A DNA stretch of 64,000 nucleotides from Thermoleophilaceae bacterium. GTDB lineage: Bacteria; Actinomycetota; Thermoleophilia; Solirubrobacterales; JACPNS01. Under the pieces are notes generated by a model that saw only the letters and a list, made by a program, of their open reading frames with translations, did not search any database and was not told where the DNA came from. The stretch is from positions 20,470 to 84,469 of the forward strand of contig JAEMSX010000007.1 of the NCBI GenBank assembly GCA_016462645.1, given 5' to 3'. Position numbers and translations under genes: made by a program. Below are positions 49,454 through 59,127 of the stretch, one piece after another (positions within the stretch are counted from its first letter, which is position 1; the number at the start of each line of letters is the position of its first letter).

Positions 49454-50132
49454 CGTCCGCCGCGTCGCTGTCTGAATCAGCGTCACGCCCGCGCCACCAC
49501 TTGATCGCGAAGTATGCGATCGCGCCGAGGATGATCACCGCGACGGCGTAGTCGACGTAGTGGAGCTTGTCCTTCCAGTCCTCCCAGTTGTCGCCGGCGG
49601 CGCGGCCGATCAACGCGAGCATCAGCATCCAGGGCAGGCAGCCGAGGAACGTGTAGGTCGTGAACTTCCAGAACGGCATCTTCGCGACGCCGGCCGGGAG
49701 CGAGATGAAGGTTCGGACGATCGGCAACATGCGCGCCCAGAACACCGTGGCATTTCCGTGCTTGGCGAACCAGTCATCGGTCCACTTCAGGTGCGACGGC
49801 TTGACATGGATCTTCGCGCCGTGCTTCTCGATCAGGTCGATGCGGCCGAAGTAGCCGATCGCGTACGCGATCCAGGAGCCGATCACGTTGGCGACGGCGC
49901 CGACCAGCACCGCTGCCCACAGCGGATAGGTCCCGATCGAGACGTTGAACCCGGCGAACAGCATCGTCGCCTCGCTGGGGATCGGAATGAGTGCGCTCTC
50001 GGGCACCATTAGGATGAAGATCCCCCAAAGCCCGAGCTTCTCGGTCACGTCGACCGCGAAGTTGATGATCGGCTCGGTGACCGACGCGAGGATCAGAGTT
50101 GTGGGCAGAAACATCGGCGGCGAGTATGACAT
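49443..50132 (-). CDS. DedA-family membrane protein
   Basis: 229 aa from ATG at 50132 (MSYSPPMFLP), preceded by AAAGGGG at good distance; an ATG at 50114 is an alternative. About five membrane helices are seen. Landmarks are MVPESALIPIPSEATMLFAG, GYFGRIDLIEKHGAKIHVKP and ARMLPIVRTFISLPAGVAKM (the ExxxxPxPxE and FxRxxPxxRxxxxxxAG-type motifs). Some DedA proteins flip undecaprenyl phosphate. Its ATG overlaps that of the divergent aminotransferase gene within ATGACAT. Confidence 0.88.
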   Translation of the reverse strand: MSYSPPMFLPTTLILASVTEPIINFAVDVTEKLGLWGIFILMVPESALIPIPSEATMLFAGFNVSIGTYPLWAAVLVGAVANVIGSWIAYAIGYFGRIDLIEKHGAKIHVKPSHLKWTDDWFAKHGNATVFWARMLPIVRTFISLPAGVAKMPFWKFTTYTFLGCLPWMLMLALIGRAAGDNWEDWKDKLHYVDYAVAVIILGAIAYFAIKWWRGRDADSDSDAADDVA

Positions 50133-51223
50133 CGATTCCCCTTTTTGACACTGCAAGCAACCTGAACGGACTGCGTCCGGACCTCGACGCTGCGATCAAG
50201 CGCGTGATGGACAGCGGTCGCTACATCCTCGGTCCGGAGGTCGCCGCCTTTGAGAGCGAATTCGCCGAGTACGTCGGCACCGAGCACGCGATCGGCGTCG
50301 GCAACGGCACCGACGCGCTCAGCATCGCGCTCCGCGCCGCGGGCGTCGAGCCCGGCGATGACGTGGTCGTGCCGTCATTCACCTTCTATGCCAGCGCCGA
50401 AGCGGCGATCACGACCGGCGCGAACGTCGTCTACTGCGACGTCGATCCGGACACGATGAACGTCACCGCAGAGACGGTCGCCGCCGCGCTGACGCCGAAC
50501 ACAACCGCCGTGGTCGCGGTGCACCTCTTCGGACTCCCCGCCCCGGTCCCCGAGCTGCGCAAGCTCGCCGACGAGCGCGGCTTCAAGATCGTCGAGGACG
50601 CGGCGCAGGCCGTCGGTGCCACGCTGGGCGGCGTACGCGCGGGAGCGCTCGGCGACGTCGCGACTTTCAGTTTCTTCCCGTCGAAGAACCTCGGCGCATT
50701 CGGCGACGCCGGGATCATCACCACCAACGATCCTGAGATTGCCGAGACCGCGCGTCTGCTGCGCCACCACGGAACGACCAACAAGCAGTTGCACACGCTC
50801 GTCGGTTACAACTCGCGACTCGACGCGATGCAGGCCGCGCTGCTGCGTGTACTACTGCCGCATATCGACGCCTGGAACGGCGGCCGCCAGCTCGCCGCGC
50901 TCGCGTACGCCGAAGCAGGCATCGCCGAGTTCGCGACGCCGCAACTCGTGCCCGAAGGCTCGAAGTCGGTCTACCACCTGTACGTGGTCTCGGTCGATGA
51001 TCCGGCGGGCATCTCTGCCGCACTCGACGAGCAGGGCGTCGAGGCGCGCAGCTATTACCGCACGCCGATCCACCGCCAGCCGGCCACCGAGCAGGAGATC
51101 GACCTGCCGGGAACGGAACTCGCGGCCGCGCGCAACCTCGCGCTGCCGATGAGTCCGACGATTCGTGAGGATCAGGTCGCGGCGGTCGTCAGGGCCCTGG
51201 CCTCGGCGCGCGCCGCTGCATGA
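50126..51223 (+). CDS. DegT/DnrJ/EryC1/StrS-family sugar aminotransferase
   Basis: 365 aa from ATG at 50126. The PLP fold-type I enzyme has GPEVAAFESEFAEYVGTEHA, GNGTDALSIALRAAGVEPGD, EDAAQAVGA, the lysine motif FSFFPSKNLGAFGDAG and GYNSRLDAMQAALLRV. It transfers an amino group to a 3- or 4-keto sugar nucleotide. Its stop overlaps the next DUF354 gene (ATGA), and the CapD-like dehydratase at 53995 could supply the keto sugar. Its start overlaps that of the DedA gene on the other strand. Confidence 0.9.
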   Translation: MTSIPLFDTASNLNGLRPDLDAAIKRVMDSGRYILGPEVAAFESEFAEYVGTEHAIGVGNGTDALSIALRAAGVEPGDDVVVPSFTFYASAEAAITTGANVVYCDVDPDTMNVTAETVAAALTPNTTAVVAVHLFGLPAPVPELRKLADERGFKIVEDAAQAVGATLGGVRAGALGDVATFSFFPSKNLGAFGDAGIITTNDPEIAETARLLRHHGTTNKQLHTLVGYNSRLDAMQAALLRVLLPHIDAWNGGRQLAALAYAEAGIAEFATPQLVPEGSKSVYHLYVVSVDDPAGISAALDEQGVEARSYYRTPIHRQPATEQEIDLPGTELAAARNLALPMSPTIREDQVAAVVRALASARAAA

Positions 51224-52230
51224 GAATTTGGGTCGATCTGACCAACTCGCCGCACGTGCTCGTGCTGCGACCGGTCATCGATGTACTGCGCGCTGACGGT
51301 CACGAGGTCGAAGTCACCGCCCGCGACTTCGCGCAGACGCTTGCGCTGCTTGAGCGCTACGAAATGCCGCACACAGCGATCGGTCATCACCGCGGCGGCC
51401 ACGCGGCGAGCAAGGCGGTGGGGCTCTTTTCGCGCTCGGGCGCGCTGCTGCGCTGGTCGCGCGGCAAGCAGTTCGATCTCGCGATCGGCCACGGATCGAA
51501 CGACATCACGGTCGCCGCGAAGCTGCGCGGCATCCCGGCGGTGACGATGTTCGACTACGAGTGGGCGAAGGTCCAGCACTCGATCAACTGCCGCTTCACG
51601 AAGCGGACGATCGTGCCCGATGTGATCCCCGAGGAGCGGCTGTACTCATACGGCGCGAAGGGGAAGATCTACGGGTATCCCGGCTTGAAGGAGGAGTACT
51701 ACCTGAGCGATTTTGAGCCCGATGAGTCGGTGCTCGACGAGCTGGGACTTGACCGGTCAAAGAAGCTCGTGCTGCTGCGCACCCCGCCGGATGTCTCGCT
51801 GTACCACCGGCTTGAGAACGATCTCTTCCCGCGCCTGATCGAACTGCTCGCCGCCGATGACTCGGTGCAGGTTGTCGCGCTCCCGCGCACCCCCGAGCAG
51901 CGCGAGGAGCTGGTCAAGGCCGCGCACTCGAACATCGTGATCCCTGAAGGGGCCGTGGACGGACCGTCCCTGGTCGCGCTGGTGGACGCCGTGATCGGCG
52001 CCGGCGGGACGATGAACCGCGAAGCGGTGGCGCTGGGTACGCCGGTCTGGACCACCTTCGCCGGGCGACTCGGCGCGGTGGACGAGGAGCTGCTGGCCGA
52101 AGGCAAGCTGAACCGGCTCGAAGATCTCGACGGTCTTGAGATCGTCAAGCGCTCCGGCATCGGCAGTGACCGCATCCGGCGGGACCCGCGGTTACTCGCG
52201 GAGCTTGCGCTGGGCGCAGCAGGTATTTAG
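51220..52230 (+). CDS. DUF354 (glycosyltransferase B-like) protein
   Basis: 336 aa. It reads MRIWVDLTNSPHVLVLRPVI, the typical DUF354 start (xIWxDxxNSPHVxF). GHGSNDITVAAKLRGIPAVT and FDYEWAKVQHSINCRFTKR follow. The C-terminal half has LLRTPPDVSLYHRLEND, VVALPRTPEQREELV and VIGAGGTMNREAVALGTPVW, which looks like the nucleotide-sugar-binding half of GT-B enzymes. Members occur in archaeal and bacterial glycan loci without an assigned reaction. Co-translated with the aminotransferase, so action on an amino-sugar is plausible. Confidence 0.88.
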   Translation: MRIWVDLTNSPHVLVLRPVIDVLRADGHEVEVTARDFAQTLALLERYEMPHTAIGHHRGGHAASKAVGLFSRSGALLRWSRGKQFDLAIGHGSNDITVAAKLRGIPAVTMFDYEWAKVQHSINCRFTKRTIVPDVIPEERLYSYGAKGKIYGYPGLKEEYYLSDFEPDESVLDELGLDRSKKLVLLRTPPDVSLYHRLENDLFPRLIELLAADDSVQVVALPRTPEQREELVKAAHSNIVIPEGAVDGPSLVALVDAVIGAGGTMNREAVALGTPVWTTFAGRLGAVDEELLAEGKLNRLEDLDGLEIVKRSGIGSDRIRRDPRLLAELALGAAGI

Positions 52231-52239
52231 AATCGGGCC

Positions 52240-53934
52240 ATGCACAAACCGATCGTTGTACTCAGTTTTCTCGCGCTGATTGCAGCGCTGGCGGTGCCGA
52301 CCGCCGCGTCTGCCGCCCTTGGAGAGCTCTCACTGATCTCACGTGCTGACGGCTTCGCCGGCGCGCTTGGTGACGGCAACTCGTACACGAATGAGCGCTC
52401 GATCTCGGCCGACGGCCGTTACATCGCGTTCCTCTCGTACGCCGACAACCTCGGCGGACCATATGCCGCTGAGCGCAACGTCTATCGCCGCGACACCCTG
52501 CTCGGGCGCACCGAGCTGGTCTCGCGCGCGAACGGACTCAACGGCGCGGTGGGGGATGACAATTCATTCAGCGCTGAGATCTCGGCAGACGGCAATCGCA
52601 TCGCCTTCGTCAGCGCGGCGGACAACCTCTCGGGCGCGGACGACAACACCTACACGAACATCTTTGTGCGCGACATGACGGCGGGCGTCACCACGCTGGC
52701 CTCACGGGCGAGTGGCGTGGCCGGCGACCCGGCCAACCAGAGCTCGCTGATCCCGAAGATCTCGGGGGACGGCAACGTCGTCGGATTCCAGAGCCTCGCC
52801 AGCAACATCGATCCGACCGTGACCGACAACAACGCGGCCGTCGACACCTACGTGCGTGACCTGACCAACTCCACCACCCGATTGGTCTCGAAGTCAACGG
52901 CCGGCGTCATCGGCAATGACCTGACAACTGTGGGCGACATCTCGTTCGACGGCAACCTCGTGACGATGGACAGTCAGGCCACCACGCTCGGCGGCAACGT
53001 CACCGGCGCCAGCAGCAACGTCTACGTGCGCAACCGCAGCGCAGCCACCACGACCCTGGTGTCGCAGCCGACCGGCAATTCGAACGTGAGCGGCGCCAAC
53101 GAGGCCGGCGCATCGACGATCACGGATGCCGGTGATCGCATCGCTTTCGTCTCACGCTCTGGGCCGCTCGTGCCGGACGCGCCGCTGACGAAGTATGCGA
53201 CCTACGTGCGCGACCTCACCAACAACACCACAACGCTCGTCTCGCGTGCCGCTTCGGGCGCACTGGCGGACACCGACGTGTTCAGCCCGGTGATCTCGAG
53301 CGATGGCTCGATCCTCACGTTCCTCAGCGCCGCCACGAACCTCGACGGCGCGACCGGCGGCGTGAAGCAGGCGTTCGTGCGCGATCTCGCGACGGGCCAG
53401 ACTCAGTTGATCTCGCGCGCCGGCCGTGTCGGTGCGCCGGCAAACGCGTTGATCTCCAGCACGACTCCGGGACGCAGTTCGCGGCTGGTCCTGTTTGAGG
53501 CAAACGCGACCAACCTCGCGCCTGAGGCCAACGGCCCGGTCTACCAGCTGTTCATGCGCGACGTGAAGGTGATCGACCCGATCCCGCCGGTCACGATCAG
53601 CGGCAAGAGCTTCAAGACGAAGCTGAGCAAGAAGTCATTCACGGTCAAGGCCACAACTGGCGGCGGCGCCACCCGCATCTCCGGCAAGGCGACGCTGAGG
53701 GTCTCGAAGAAGATCGTGAAGAGCGGCAGGATCGTTGTCAAGCTCAAGCCCCGCACGGTCGCGTCCACGCTCACCAGCCACAAGCTCAGATTCACGCTCT
53801 CGAAGAAGCAGAACCGATTCGTGCTGAAGGCGCTGAAGACGAAGAAGTCGCGCGTGAAACTCTCCGTCGAGCTGAGTGCAACCGGTGCGGGTACTCCCGG
53901 CGCGGCGAGGTTCAGCGGCAAGCTGCGCCGCTAG
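52240..53934 (+). CDS. Secreted beta-propeller (TolB/WD40-like) protein
   Basis: 564 aa. A signal peptide (VVLSFLALIAALAVPTAASA) precedes repeats of about 50-60 residues. They carry ERSISADGRYIAFLSYADNL, AEISADGNRIAFVSAADNLS, VISSDGSILTFLSAATNL and linked VRDLTTG-like turns. Such repeats form a six- to eight-bladed propeller. The last 130 residues are Lys-rich (KSFKTKLSKKSFTVKATTGG), a basic beta domain that might contact anionic wall polymers. Its position in the glycan locus suggests a surface role; no enzyme motif is seen. Confidence 0.82.
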   Translation: MHKPIVVLSFLALIAALAVPTAASAALGELSLISRADGFAGALGDGNSYTNERSISADGRYIAFLSYADNLGGPYAAERNVYRRDTLLGRTELVSRANGLNGAVGDDNSFSAEISADGNRIAFVSAADNLSGADDNTYTNIFVRDMTAGVTTLASRASGVAGDPANQSSLIPKISGDGNVVGFQSLASNIDPTVTDNNAAVDTYVRDLTNSTTRLVSKSTAGVIGNDLTTVGDISFDGNLVTMDSQATTLGGNVTGASSNVYVRNRSAATTTLVSQPTGNSNVSGANEAGASTITDAGDRIAFVSRSGPLVPDAPLTKYATYVRDLTNNTTTLVSRAASGALADTDVFSPVISSDGSILTFLSAATNLDGATGGVKQAFVRDLATGQTQLISRAGRVGAPANALISSTTPGRSSRLVLFEANATNLAPEANGPVYQLFMRDVKVIDPIPPVTISGKSFKTKLSKKSFTVKATTGGGATRISGKATLRVSKKIVKSGRIVVKLKPRTVASTLTSHKLRFTLSKKQNRFVLKALKTKKSRVKLSVELSATGAGTPGAARFSGKLRR

Positions 53935-53994
53935 CCACGCACTCCCGACTGCACGCGCGGGAAATCCCCGCCAACCCCCCGTAGACTCATCTCC

Positions 53995-55908
53995 ATGCCC
54001 GGAGCCCGACTGACCCGCAGGATGCGGCGCTCAGTGATGTTGCATCGCACGCAGCAGATCCTCACTGACGCGGCGCTCGTCTCGCTTGCCTTCTTCGGCG
54101 CCTTCTGGCTCGTCTTCAACAGTTCGATTCCGGCGCGCTACGGCATCGACGGCGTGCCCCCGCGCTACGAGGATCTCTTCTGGACCGTCCTGCCGTTCGC
54201 GGTCGTCGGCAAGGTTGCGGTCTTCGCGCTGTTCGGCAGCTACTCGAAATGGTGGCGCTACACCGACTCCCACGACTTCCGGCGCCTGGTGCAGGCCGTC
54301 GTCCTCAGCAGCCTCCTGCTTGTCGGCGGTGTCTACCTGGTGCAGCCGGGCGGCATCGCGCTCCCGCGCTCGGTCGCCGCGTTCGACTTCCTGCTCACGC
54401 TCCTGCTTGTCGGCGGCTCGCGCTTTCTCGTGCGCAGCATCGTCGAGAAGCCGATGCGTGGCTACAAACTTCCCAGCGGCCGCGAGATTCTGATTGTCGG
54501 CGCCGGCGACGGCGGCCAGATGGTCGCGCGCGAGATGCTGCGCAACCCGGAGCTCGGCGAGGCCCCGATCGGATTCATCGACGATGACCCGCGCAAGACC
54601 GGCGCGCGCATGGTTGGTCTGAAGGTTCTCGGCCGCACGAAGCAACTCCCGCAGATCCTCGAAGAGGCCGAACCCGACGAAGTGATCATCGCGATCCCCT
54701 CGGCGCCGGGCTCGCTCCGCGAGTCAGTCGTCTCGGCCTGCCGCGAGCGCAACATCCCGGTCCGCACGCTGCCGACCGTGTTCGAACTTCTGCGCGGCGA
54801 CGTCAACCTCGTCAAGCAGCTGCGCGAGGTCCAGGTCGAGGACATCCTCGGACGCGACCCGATCATCATGCAGCTCGACCGCATGGGGGCCTATCTCGCC
54901 GGCGAGGTCGTGATGGTCACCGGTGCCGGAGGATCGATCGGCTCCGAACTCTGCCGCCAGATCGCCCGCGTGCGTCCGCGCAAGATCATCCTCGTCGACC
55001 ACGCGGAGGACAACCTCTTCAACATCCGCCGTGAGCTCGAGGACGACCGCCACTTCGGCAACGTCGAGGCGGTGCTCGGCGACTGCAAGGACGTCCCGCG
55101 CATGCAGCAGATCTTCGAGGAGTTCAAGCCCGAGATCGTCTTTCACGCCGCCGCCTACAAGCACGTGCAGTTGATGCAGGAGAATCCCGTTGAGGCGATC
55201 CGCAACAACGCGATCGCGACGCGGTCCGTCGCGGAACTCGCCGGGCAGGCGGGCGTGCGCCGCTTCGTGCTGGTCAGCACGGACAAGGCCGTCAAGCCCA
55301 AGACCACGATGGGCGCCTCCAAGGCGCTCGCCGAGTGGGCGATCGAATCGGCGCAGTCGCGCCACGAAGGCACCACCTACTGCTCGGTGCGGTTCGGGAA
55401 CGTGCTCGGTTCTTCCGGATCCGTTGTGCCGATCTTCCGTCGCCAGATCGCCGGCGGCGGTCCGGTCACGGTCACCCACCCGGAGATGACGCGCTACTTC
55501 ATGACGATCCCGGAGGCCGTGCAGCTGATCATCCGCGCCGGCGACCTCGGGCACGGCGGCGAGGTCTTCGTGCTTGAGATGGGCGAGCCGGTCAAGATCA
55601 TTGACCTCGCGCGCAACATGATCTCGCTCGCGGGGCTCGAACCAGACGTGGACATTCCGATCGTCGTCACCGCACCATCACCGGGCGAAAAGCTCCACGA
55701 GGACCTCTACAACCCGGACGAGACCCCGCAGCCGACCGCGGCCGAGAAGATCGTTCGCGCCGAGCGGCTGGCGATGGACCCGGCACGAGTCGAGGAGATC
55801 TTTGATGAGGTAGAACGTCTGATGGTTGTCGGTAAGCCGCAGGCGCTGGCAGATCTGGTTCAGGCCGCGGGTGGTCTGACCTCCGAATCCGCGTTACCCG
55901 AGTCCTAG
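53995..55908 (+). CDS. CapD/WbpM-type polysaccharide biosynthesis dehydratase
   Basis: 637 aa. Four membrane helices (about 20-145) are followed by a first Rossmann domain with ILIVGAGDGGQMVAREML. The catalytic SDR domain (about 300-590) has VMVTGAGGSIGSELCRQIAR, FHAAAYKHVQLMQENPVEAI and STDKAVKPKTTMGASKALAE (the SMK/TMK-type triad of UDP-GlcNAc 4,6-dehydratases). It makes 4-keto-6-deoxy sugar nucleotides for surface glycans. The DegT aminotransferase at 50126 is a fitting next step. Confidence 0.92.
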   Translation: MPGARLTRRMRRSVMLHRTQQILTDAALVSLAFFGAFWLVFNSSIPARYGIDGVPPRYEDLFWTVLPFAVVGKVAVFALFGSYSKWWRYTDSHDFRRLVQAVVLSSLLLVGGVYLVQPGGIALPRSVAAFDFLLTLLLVGGSRFLVRSIVEKPMRGYKLPSGREILIVGAGDGGQMVAREMLRNPELGEAPIGFIDDDPRKTGARMVGLKVLGRTKQLPQILEEAEPDEVIIAIPSAPGSLRESVVSACRERNIPVRTLPTVFELLRGDVNLVKQLREVQVEDILGRDPIIMQLDRMGAYLAGEVVMVTGAGGSIGSELCRQIARVRPRKIILVDHAEDNLFNIRRELEDDRHFGNVEAVLGDCKDVPRMQQIFEEFKPEIVFHAAAYKHVQLMQENPVEAIRNNAIATRSVAELAGQAGVRRFVLVSTDKAVKPKTTMGASKALAEWAIESAQSRHEGTTYCSVRFGNVLGSSGSVVPIFRRQIAGGGPVTVTHPEMTRYFMTIPEAVQLIIRAGDLGHGGEVFVLEMGEPVKIIDLARNMISLAGLEPDVDIPIVVTAPSPGEKLHEDLYNPDETPQPTAAEKIVRAERLAMDPARVEEIFDEVERLMVVGKPQALADLVQAAGGLTSESALPES

Positions 55909-55962
55909 ACTCCCTGCATCCCCCGTTGGATCGCGTTTCGCGCGGTCCGGCCAAACCACACT

Positions 55963-57240
55963 GTGGGCGAACTCAAAGACATACTTCTGAATTTCGGCGC
56001 GATCGCCGGCTTTGCCGGAATCATCGGGCTGGCCGTGCTTGCGATGCTCTACTTCTCGCAGGCGCGCGACGTGCGCAGGCTGCGCGAGTGGGCCGGCCGC
56101 GAGCCCGAGCGCGCCGGTGAGATCGAACTGCGCGCTCAGCAGATCGCCTCGCAGGCGATTGCCCAGGCCTACGAGTCGATGGCGCTGCGTCAGTCGGAAG
56201 CGTCCGCTGCCGCGAGCCTGGCTCAGGATGCGGGGCACGAGATTTCGTCCGCTCCGCTGGTCGCCGCGGACGCCGGTCAGCCCGAAGTCGCAGAGGCCCC
56301 GCTCGTCGCGCACGATCCGCAGGAGACGCAGGCCCACGATGTCGTCGCGAATGAATTCGGCGAGGAGACCGACGTCGACGAGGCCGCCGCGGTTGTGCAG
56401 CATGAGGATGCCGAGGCCGGCGGGGAAGCTCCCGCTGAAGTGGAATCCGAAGAGCACGAGGGTGAAGAAGCCGAGCACGTTCCGTATGAAGTCGCCGCTG
56501 CGAGCGCCGGCGCGGGCGACACCGTCGTTCAGTCACCACCGCCGGAGGACAACGCCGCTGAACCCGCCGCTCCCGCCGAGTCGGAACAGAACCTGCTTCA
56601 GCCCTCAACTCCGGCGGCCGCCCGCGCAGCCGCGCCGCTCCCGCCTCTGCCGCCGCTCGACACCTCCGAATTCACGGCCGTGCGCACACCGACCACGCCG
56701 CCGATCCCGGACTACTACCTCTCGACCGGCGCCACTGGCTCCGGCCACTTCGAAGCGATCGAGCCGCCGGCCGAGCACCGCAGCCGCGTTCCGTTCGCCG
56801 TCGCAGGCGTGCTCGTCGCGGTATTCGCTGTGATTCTGATCGGCACGCAGCTGATCGGCGGGGACGACACCACGTCGGGCGACAAGAAGACCCCGACTTC
56901 CGCGCAGGAGACCCAGAACACCGCCGACCGCGACCCGCGCATCAACCGCGCCGCCGTCACCGTCGCCGTGCTCAACGGCACCGACACGGCGGGCATCGCC
57001 GCCACCGCGGCCACCGGACTGAACAAAGCCGGCTTCACCGACACCACCACCGGCAATCTCAACGACGGCACCGTCCACCCGACGACGATCGTCTACTACG
57101 CCCCGGGCAGCAAGCAGGAGGCCCAGGAGGTCGCGACAGAGCTCGCCGTGAAGGACGTCAAGCCGGCCACCGATGAAGTACTCGCCGCCGGCGGATCTGT
57201 GCCGGTGATCGTTGTACTTGGCGCGAACTTCGGGCAGTAA
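55963..57240 (+). CDS. Membrane protein with C-terminal LytR_C domain
   Basis: 425 aa from GTG at 55963. Two membrane helices are seen, at about 10-30 (LNFGAIAGFAGIIGLAVLAM) and about 283-300 (VPFAVAGVLVAVFAVILIGT). An Ala/Glu-rich low-complexity linker lies between them. The C-terminal LytR_C-like domain (about 330-425) has VTVAVLNGTDTAGIAATAAT, GLNKAGF, VYYAPGSKQEAQEVATEL and VIVVLGANFG. LytR_C domains accompany wall-polymer attachment enzymes but here no LCP catalytic domain is present. It lies between the dehydratase and the large secreted protein. Confidence 0.82.
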   Translation: MGELKDILLNFGAIAGFAGIIGLAVLAMLYFSQARDVRRLREWAGREPERAGEIELRAQQIASQAIAQAYESMALRQSEASAAASLAQDAGHEISSAPLVAADAGQPEVAEAPLVAHDPQETQAHDVVANEFGEETDVDEAAAVVQHEDAEAGGEAPAEVESEEHEGEEAEHVPYEVAAASAGAGDTVVQSPPPEDNAAEPAAPAESEQNLLQPSTPAAARAAAPLPPLPPLDTSEFTAVRTPTTPPIPDYYLSTGATGSGHFEAIEPPAEHRSRVPFAVAGVLVAVFAVILIGTQLIGGDDTTSGDKKTPTSAQETQNTADRDPRINRAAVTVAVLNGTDTAGIAATAATGLNKAGFTDTTTGNLNDGTVHPTTIVYYAPGSKQEAQEVATELAVKDVKPATDEVLAAGGSVPVIVVLGANFGQ

Positions 57241-57249
57241 ACCCCCCGC

Positions 57250-59127
57250 GTGATCCGCGCAACGCAGATCTCGCGAGTTGTCTTCGGCCTGCTCGTGCTG
57301 GCGACGTTCTTCGCCTTCTTCGCGGCGCAGCGGCTCAAGCACACGGATCCGCTGGTCTACTCGGTCAGCGTCAAGCGGTACATCTCGCCGAATGCCGATG
57401 GCCTGGACGACAAGGGCCGCGTCCGCTTCCGCACCAAGAAGGCCGATGTGGTCACCGTCGAAGTTGTGGATCGCACCGGCCGCGCAGTTCGCGCGCTCGC
57501 CGACGACGAGCGCCTCGCCGCCGGGCCGCACACCTTCTACTGGAACGGTCGCTATCGCGGCTATGTCGATTCCGACGGCAAGAAGCACCGCGGAGAGGCG
57601 GTCCCCGACGGCGCCTACCGCGTGCGGATCACGATGCGCAACAACGGCCGCACGTTCGTGCCCGATCAATTCTTTGTCGTCGACTCGGTGCCGCCCGAAA
57701 TCACGGCGAACGTCCTCGGCGGCCACAGCGTCTCGATCCTGCGCGGGCGCAAGCCGATCACCGTGAAGTACTCCGGCGTCGCGCCGTCCAAGCGCGCGAA
57801 GTTCCTCGTCTACCGCGTGCGCGGTCAGCGCACCGGCCGCAAGGCCGTCGCGAGCTTCATGAGCTCTCAGGGCAAGGACAGCGGCGTCTGGGATCAGACG
57901 ATCGGCGAGTTCCAGAGCTGGCGCGACGGCTGCACCGGCGTGAAGACGACCGGCCGCGCGCGGCCAGCGCCCGTGGCGGGCTACGTGATCGTCGCGCAGG
58001 CATGCGACGCGGCCAGCAACCGCGGGGACAGCAGCAGTGAGCTGCCGCCGCGCGCGGGAACGACGCGCGGACTCTCGGGCGTGACGCTCACCGGCGTGCA
58101 GATCGCTCCGCCGAGTAGGCCCGTCCTGATCAGCACGCGCGCGAGCTTTCGCGTGAACCCACCGAGCGGGGGCTACTCCTACAAACTCACGCGCGTCGGC
58201 GGACCGACTATCGCCAACGGCCGCGCGCGTGGCCAGACGCTGCGCATCGACATCCCGAAGGTCGCGGGCGGCCTCTACACATTGCGCGTGGCTGCTCGCA
58301 AGCCGGTGCGTGGCGACCGCGGGATCGCCCGCACGCCCGTCGCGATCACCGCCCGCCGCAACCAGAAGCTGCTGATCGTGCAGCCGTCGATCGCCTGGCA
58401 GGCGACCAATCCGGTCGACATGACCGGCGACGGCTTCCCCGATCCGTATCCGCAGCTACCGCCGGGCAAGCAGCAGCGCGTGGCGCTCAATCGCTTCCTG
58501 GCGTTGCAGTCGGGCACGGTCGGATTTGGCGCTCAGGAGGGCGCGTTCGCGGAGTACCTCGCGCGGTCGCAGCCCGACCTCGAGGCGCAGACCGTGACCG
58601 ATGCCGCGCTTGCCGCAAACCCCGAAGAATCCCTGAAGGCGCACGACGCGATCCTCTTCACCGGCGACGAGCGCTGGATCACCGCCGAGCTCGGCGTGGC
58701 GCTGCGCGCGTTCGTCCAGCGCGGCGGCAAGGTCGCATTCTTCTCGCAGGACGCCTTCCGCCGCACCGTCTCACTGACGGCAACCGAGATGAACGGCCCG
58801 TCCGACCACCGCCAGCGCGACATCTTCGGCGAGACCGTTGAAAGCGTCAGAGAAGCCCCGGCCCCGGTCGTCCCGTTCGAAGACGAGCTCGGTTTGCTGC
58901 GCGGCCTCACTGGCCAGTTCACCGTCTTCGAGCACAGCAAGCAACAGGCCAGGGACGCGAAGATCCTCACGTCGGCCGGCCGCGAGGCCGACGCTCCGGC
59001 GCTGATCGGATACACGCTCGGAAAGGGCACGGTTATCCGCGTCGGCGCGCGCGGCTGGAACGCCGAGCTCGGCGATCCCAACGTCGCATACGCCACCGCC
59101 GCGATCCTCGAGGTGCTGACGCGATGA
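57250..59127 (+). CDS. Large membrane-anchored protein with FlgD-like Ig domain and DMFase-beta-like C-terminus
   Basis: 625 aa from GTG at 57250. One membrane helix (VVFGLLVLATFFAFFAA) is near the N-terminus. An Ig-like region (about 35-160) reads YISPNADGLDDKGRVRFRTK and WNGRYRGYVDSDGKK, like FlgD-type beta domains. The C-terminal third contains LLIVQPSIAWQATNPVDMTG, DAILFTGDERWITAELGVAL and RAFVQRGGKVAFFSQDAFRR. These resemble the N,N-dimethylformamidase large-subunit-like domain found in some exopolysaccharide loci. No enzymatic claim is safe. Its stop overlaps the next gene (ATGA). Confidence 0.75.
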   Translation: MIRATQISRVVFGLLVLATFFAFFAAQRLKHTDPLVYSVSVKRYISPNADGLDDKGRVRFRTKKADVVTVEVVDRTGRAVRALADDERLAAGPHTFYWNGRYRGYVDSDGKKHRGEAVPDGAYRVRITMRNNGRTFVPDQFFVVDSVPPEITANVLGGHSVSILRGRKPITVKYSGVAPSKRAKFLVYRVRGQRTGRKAVASFMSSQGKDSGVWDQTIGEFQSWRDGCTGVKTTGRARPAPVAGYVIVAQACDAASNRGDSSSELPPRAGTTRGLSGVTLTGVQIAPPSRPVLISTRASFRVNPPSGGYSYKLTRVGGPTIANGRARGQTLRIDIPKVAGGLYTLRVAARKPVRGDRGIARTPVAITARRNQKLLIVQPSIAWQATNPVDMTGDGFPDPYPQLPPGKQQRVALNRFLALQSGTVGFGAQEGAFAEYLARSQPDLEAQTVTDAALAANPEESLKAHDAILFTGDERWITAELGVALRAFVQRGGKVAFFSQDAFRRTVSLTATEMNGPSDHRQRDIFGETVESVREAPAPVVPFEDELGLLRGLTGQFTVFEHSKQQARDAKILTSAGREADAPALIGYTLGKGTVIRVGARGWNAELGDPNVAYATAAILEVLTR

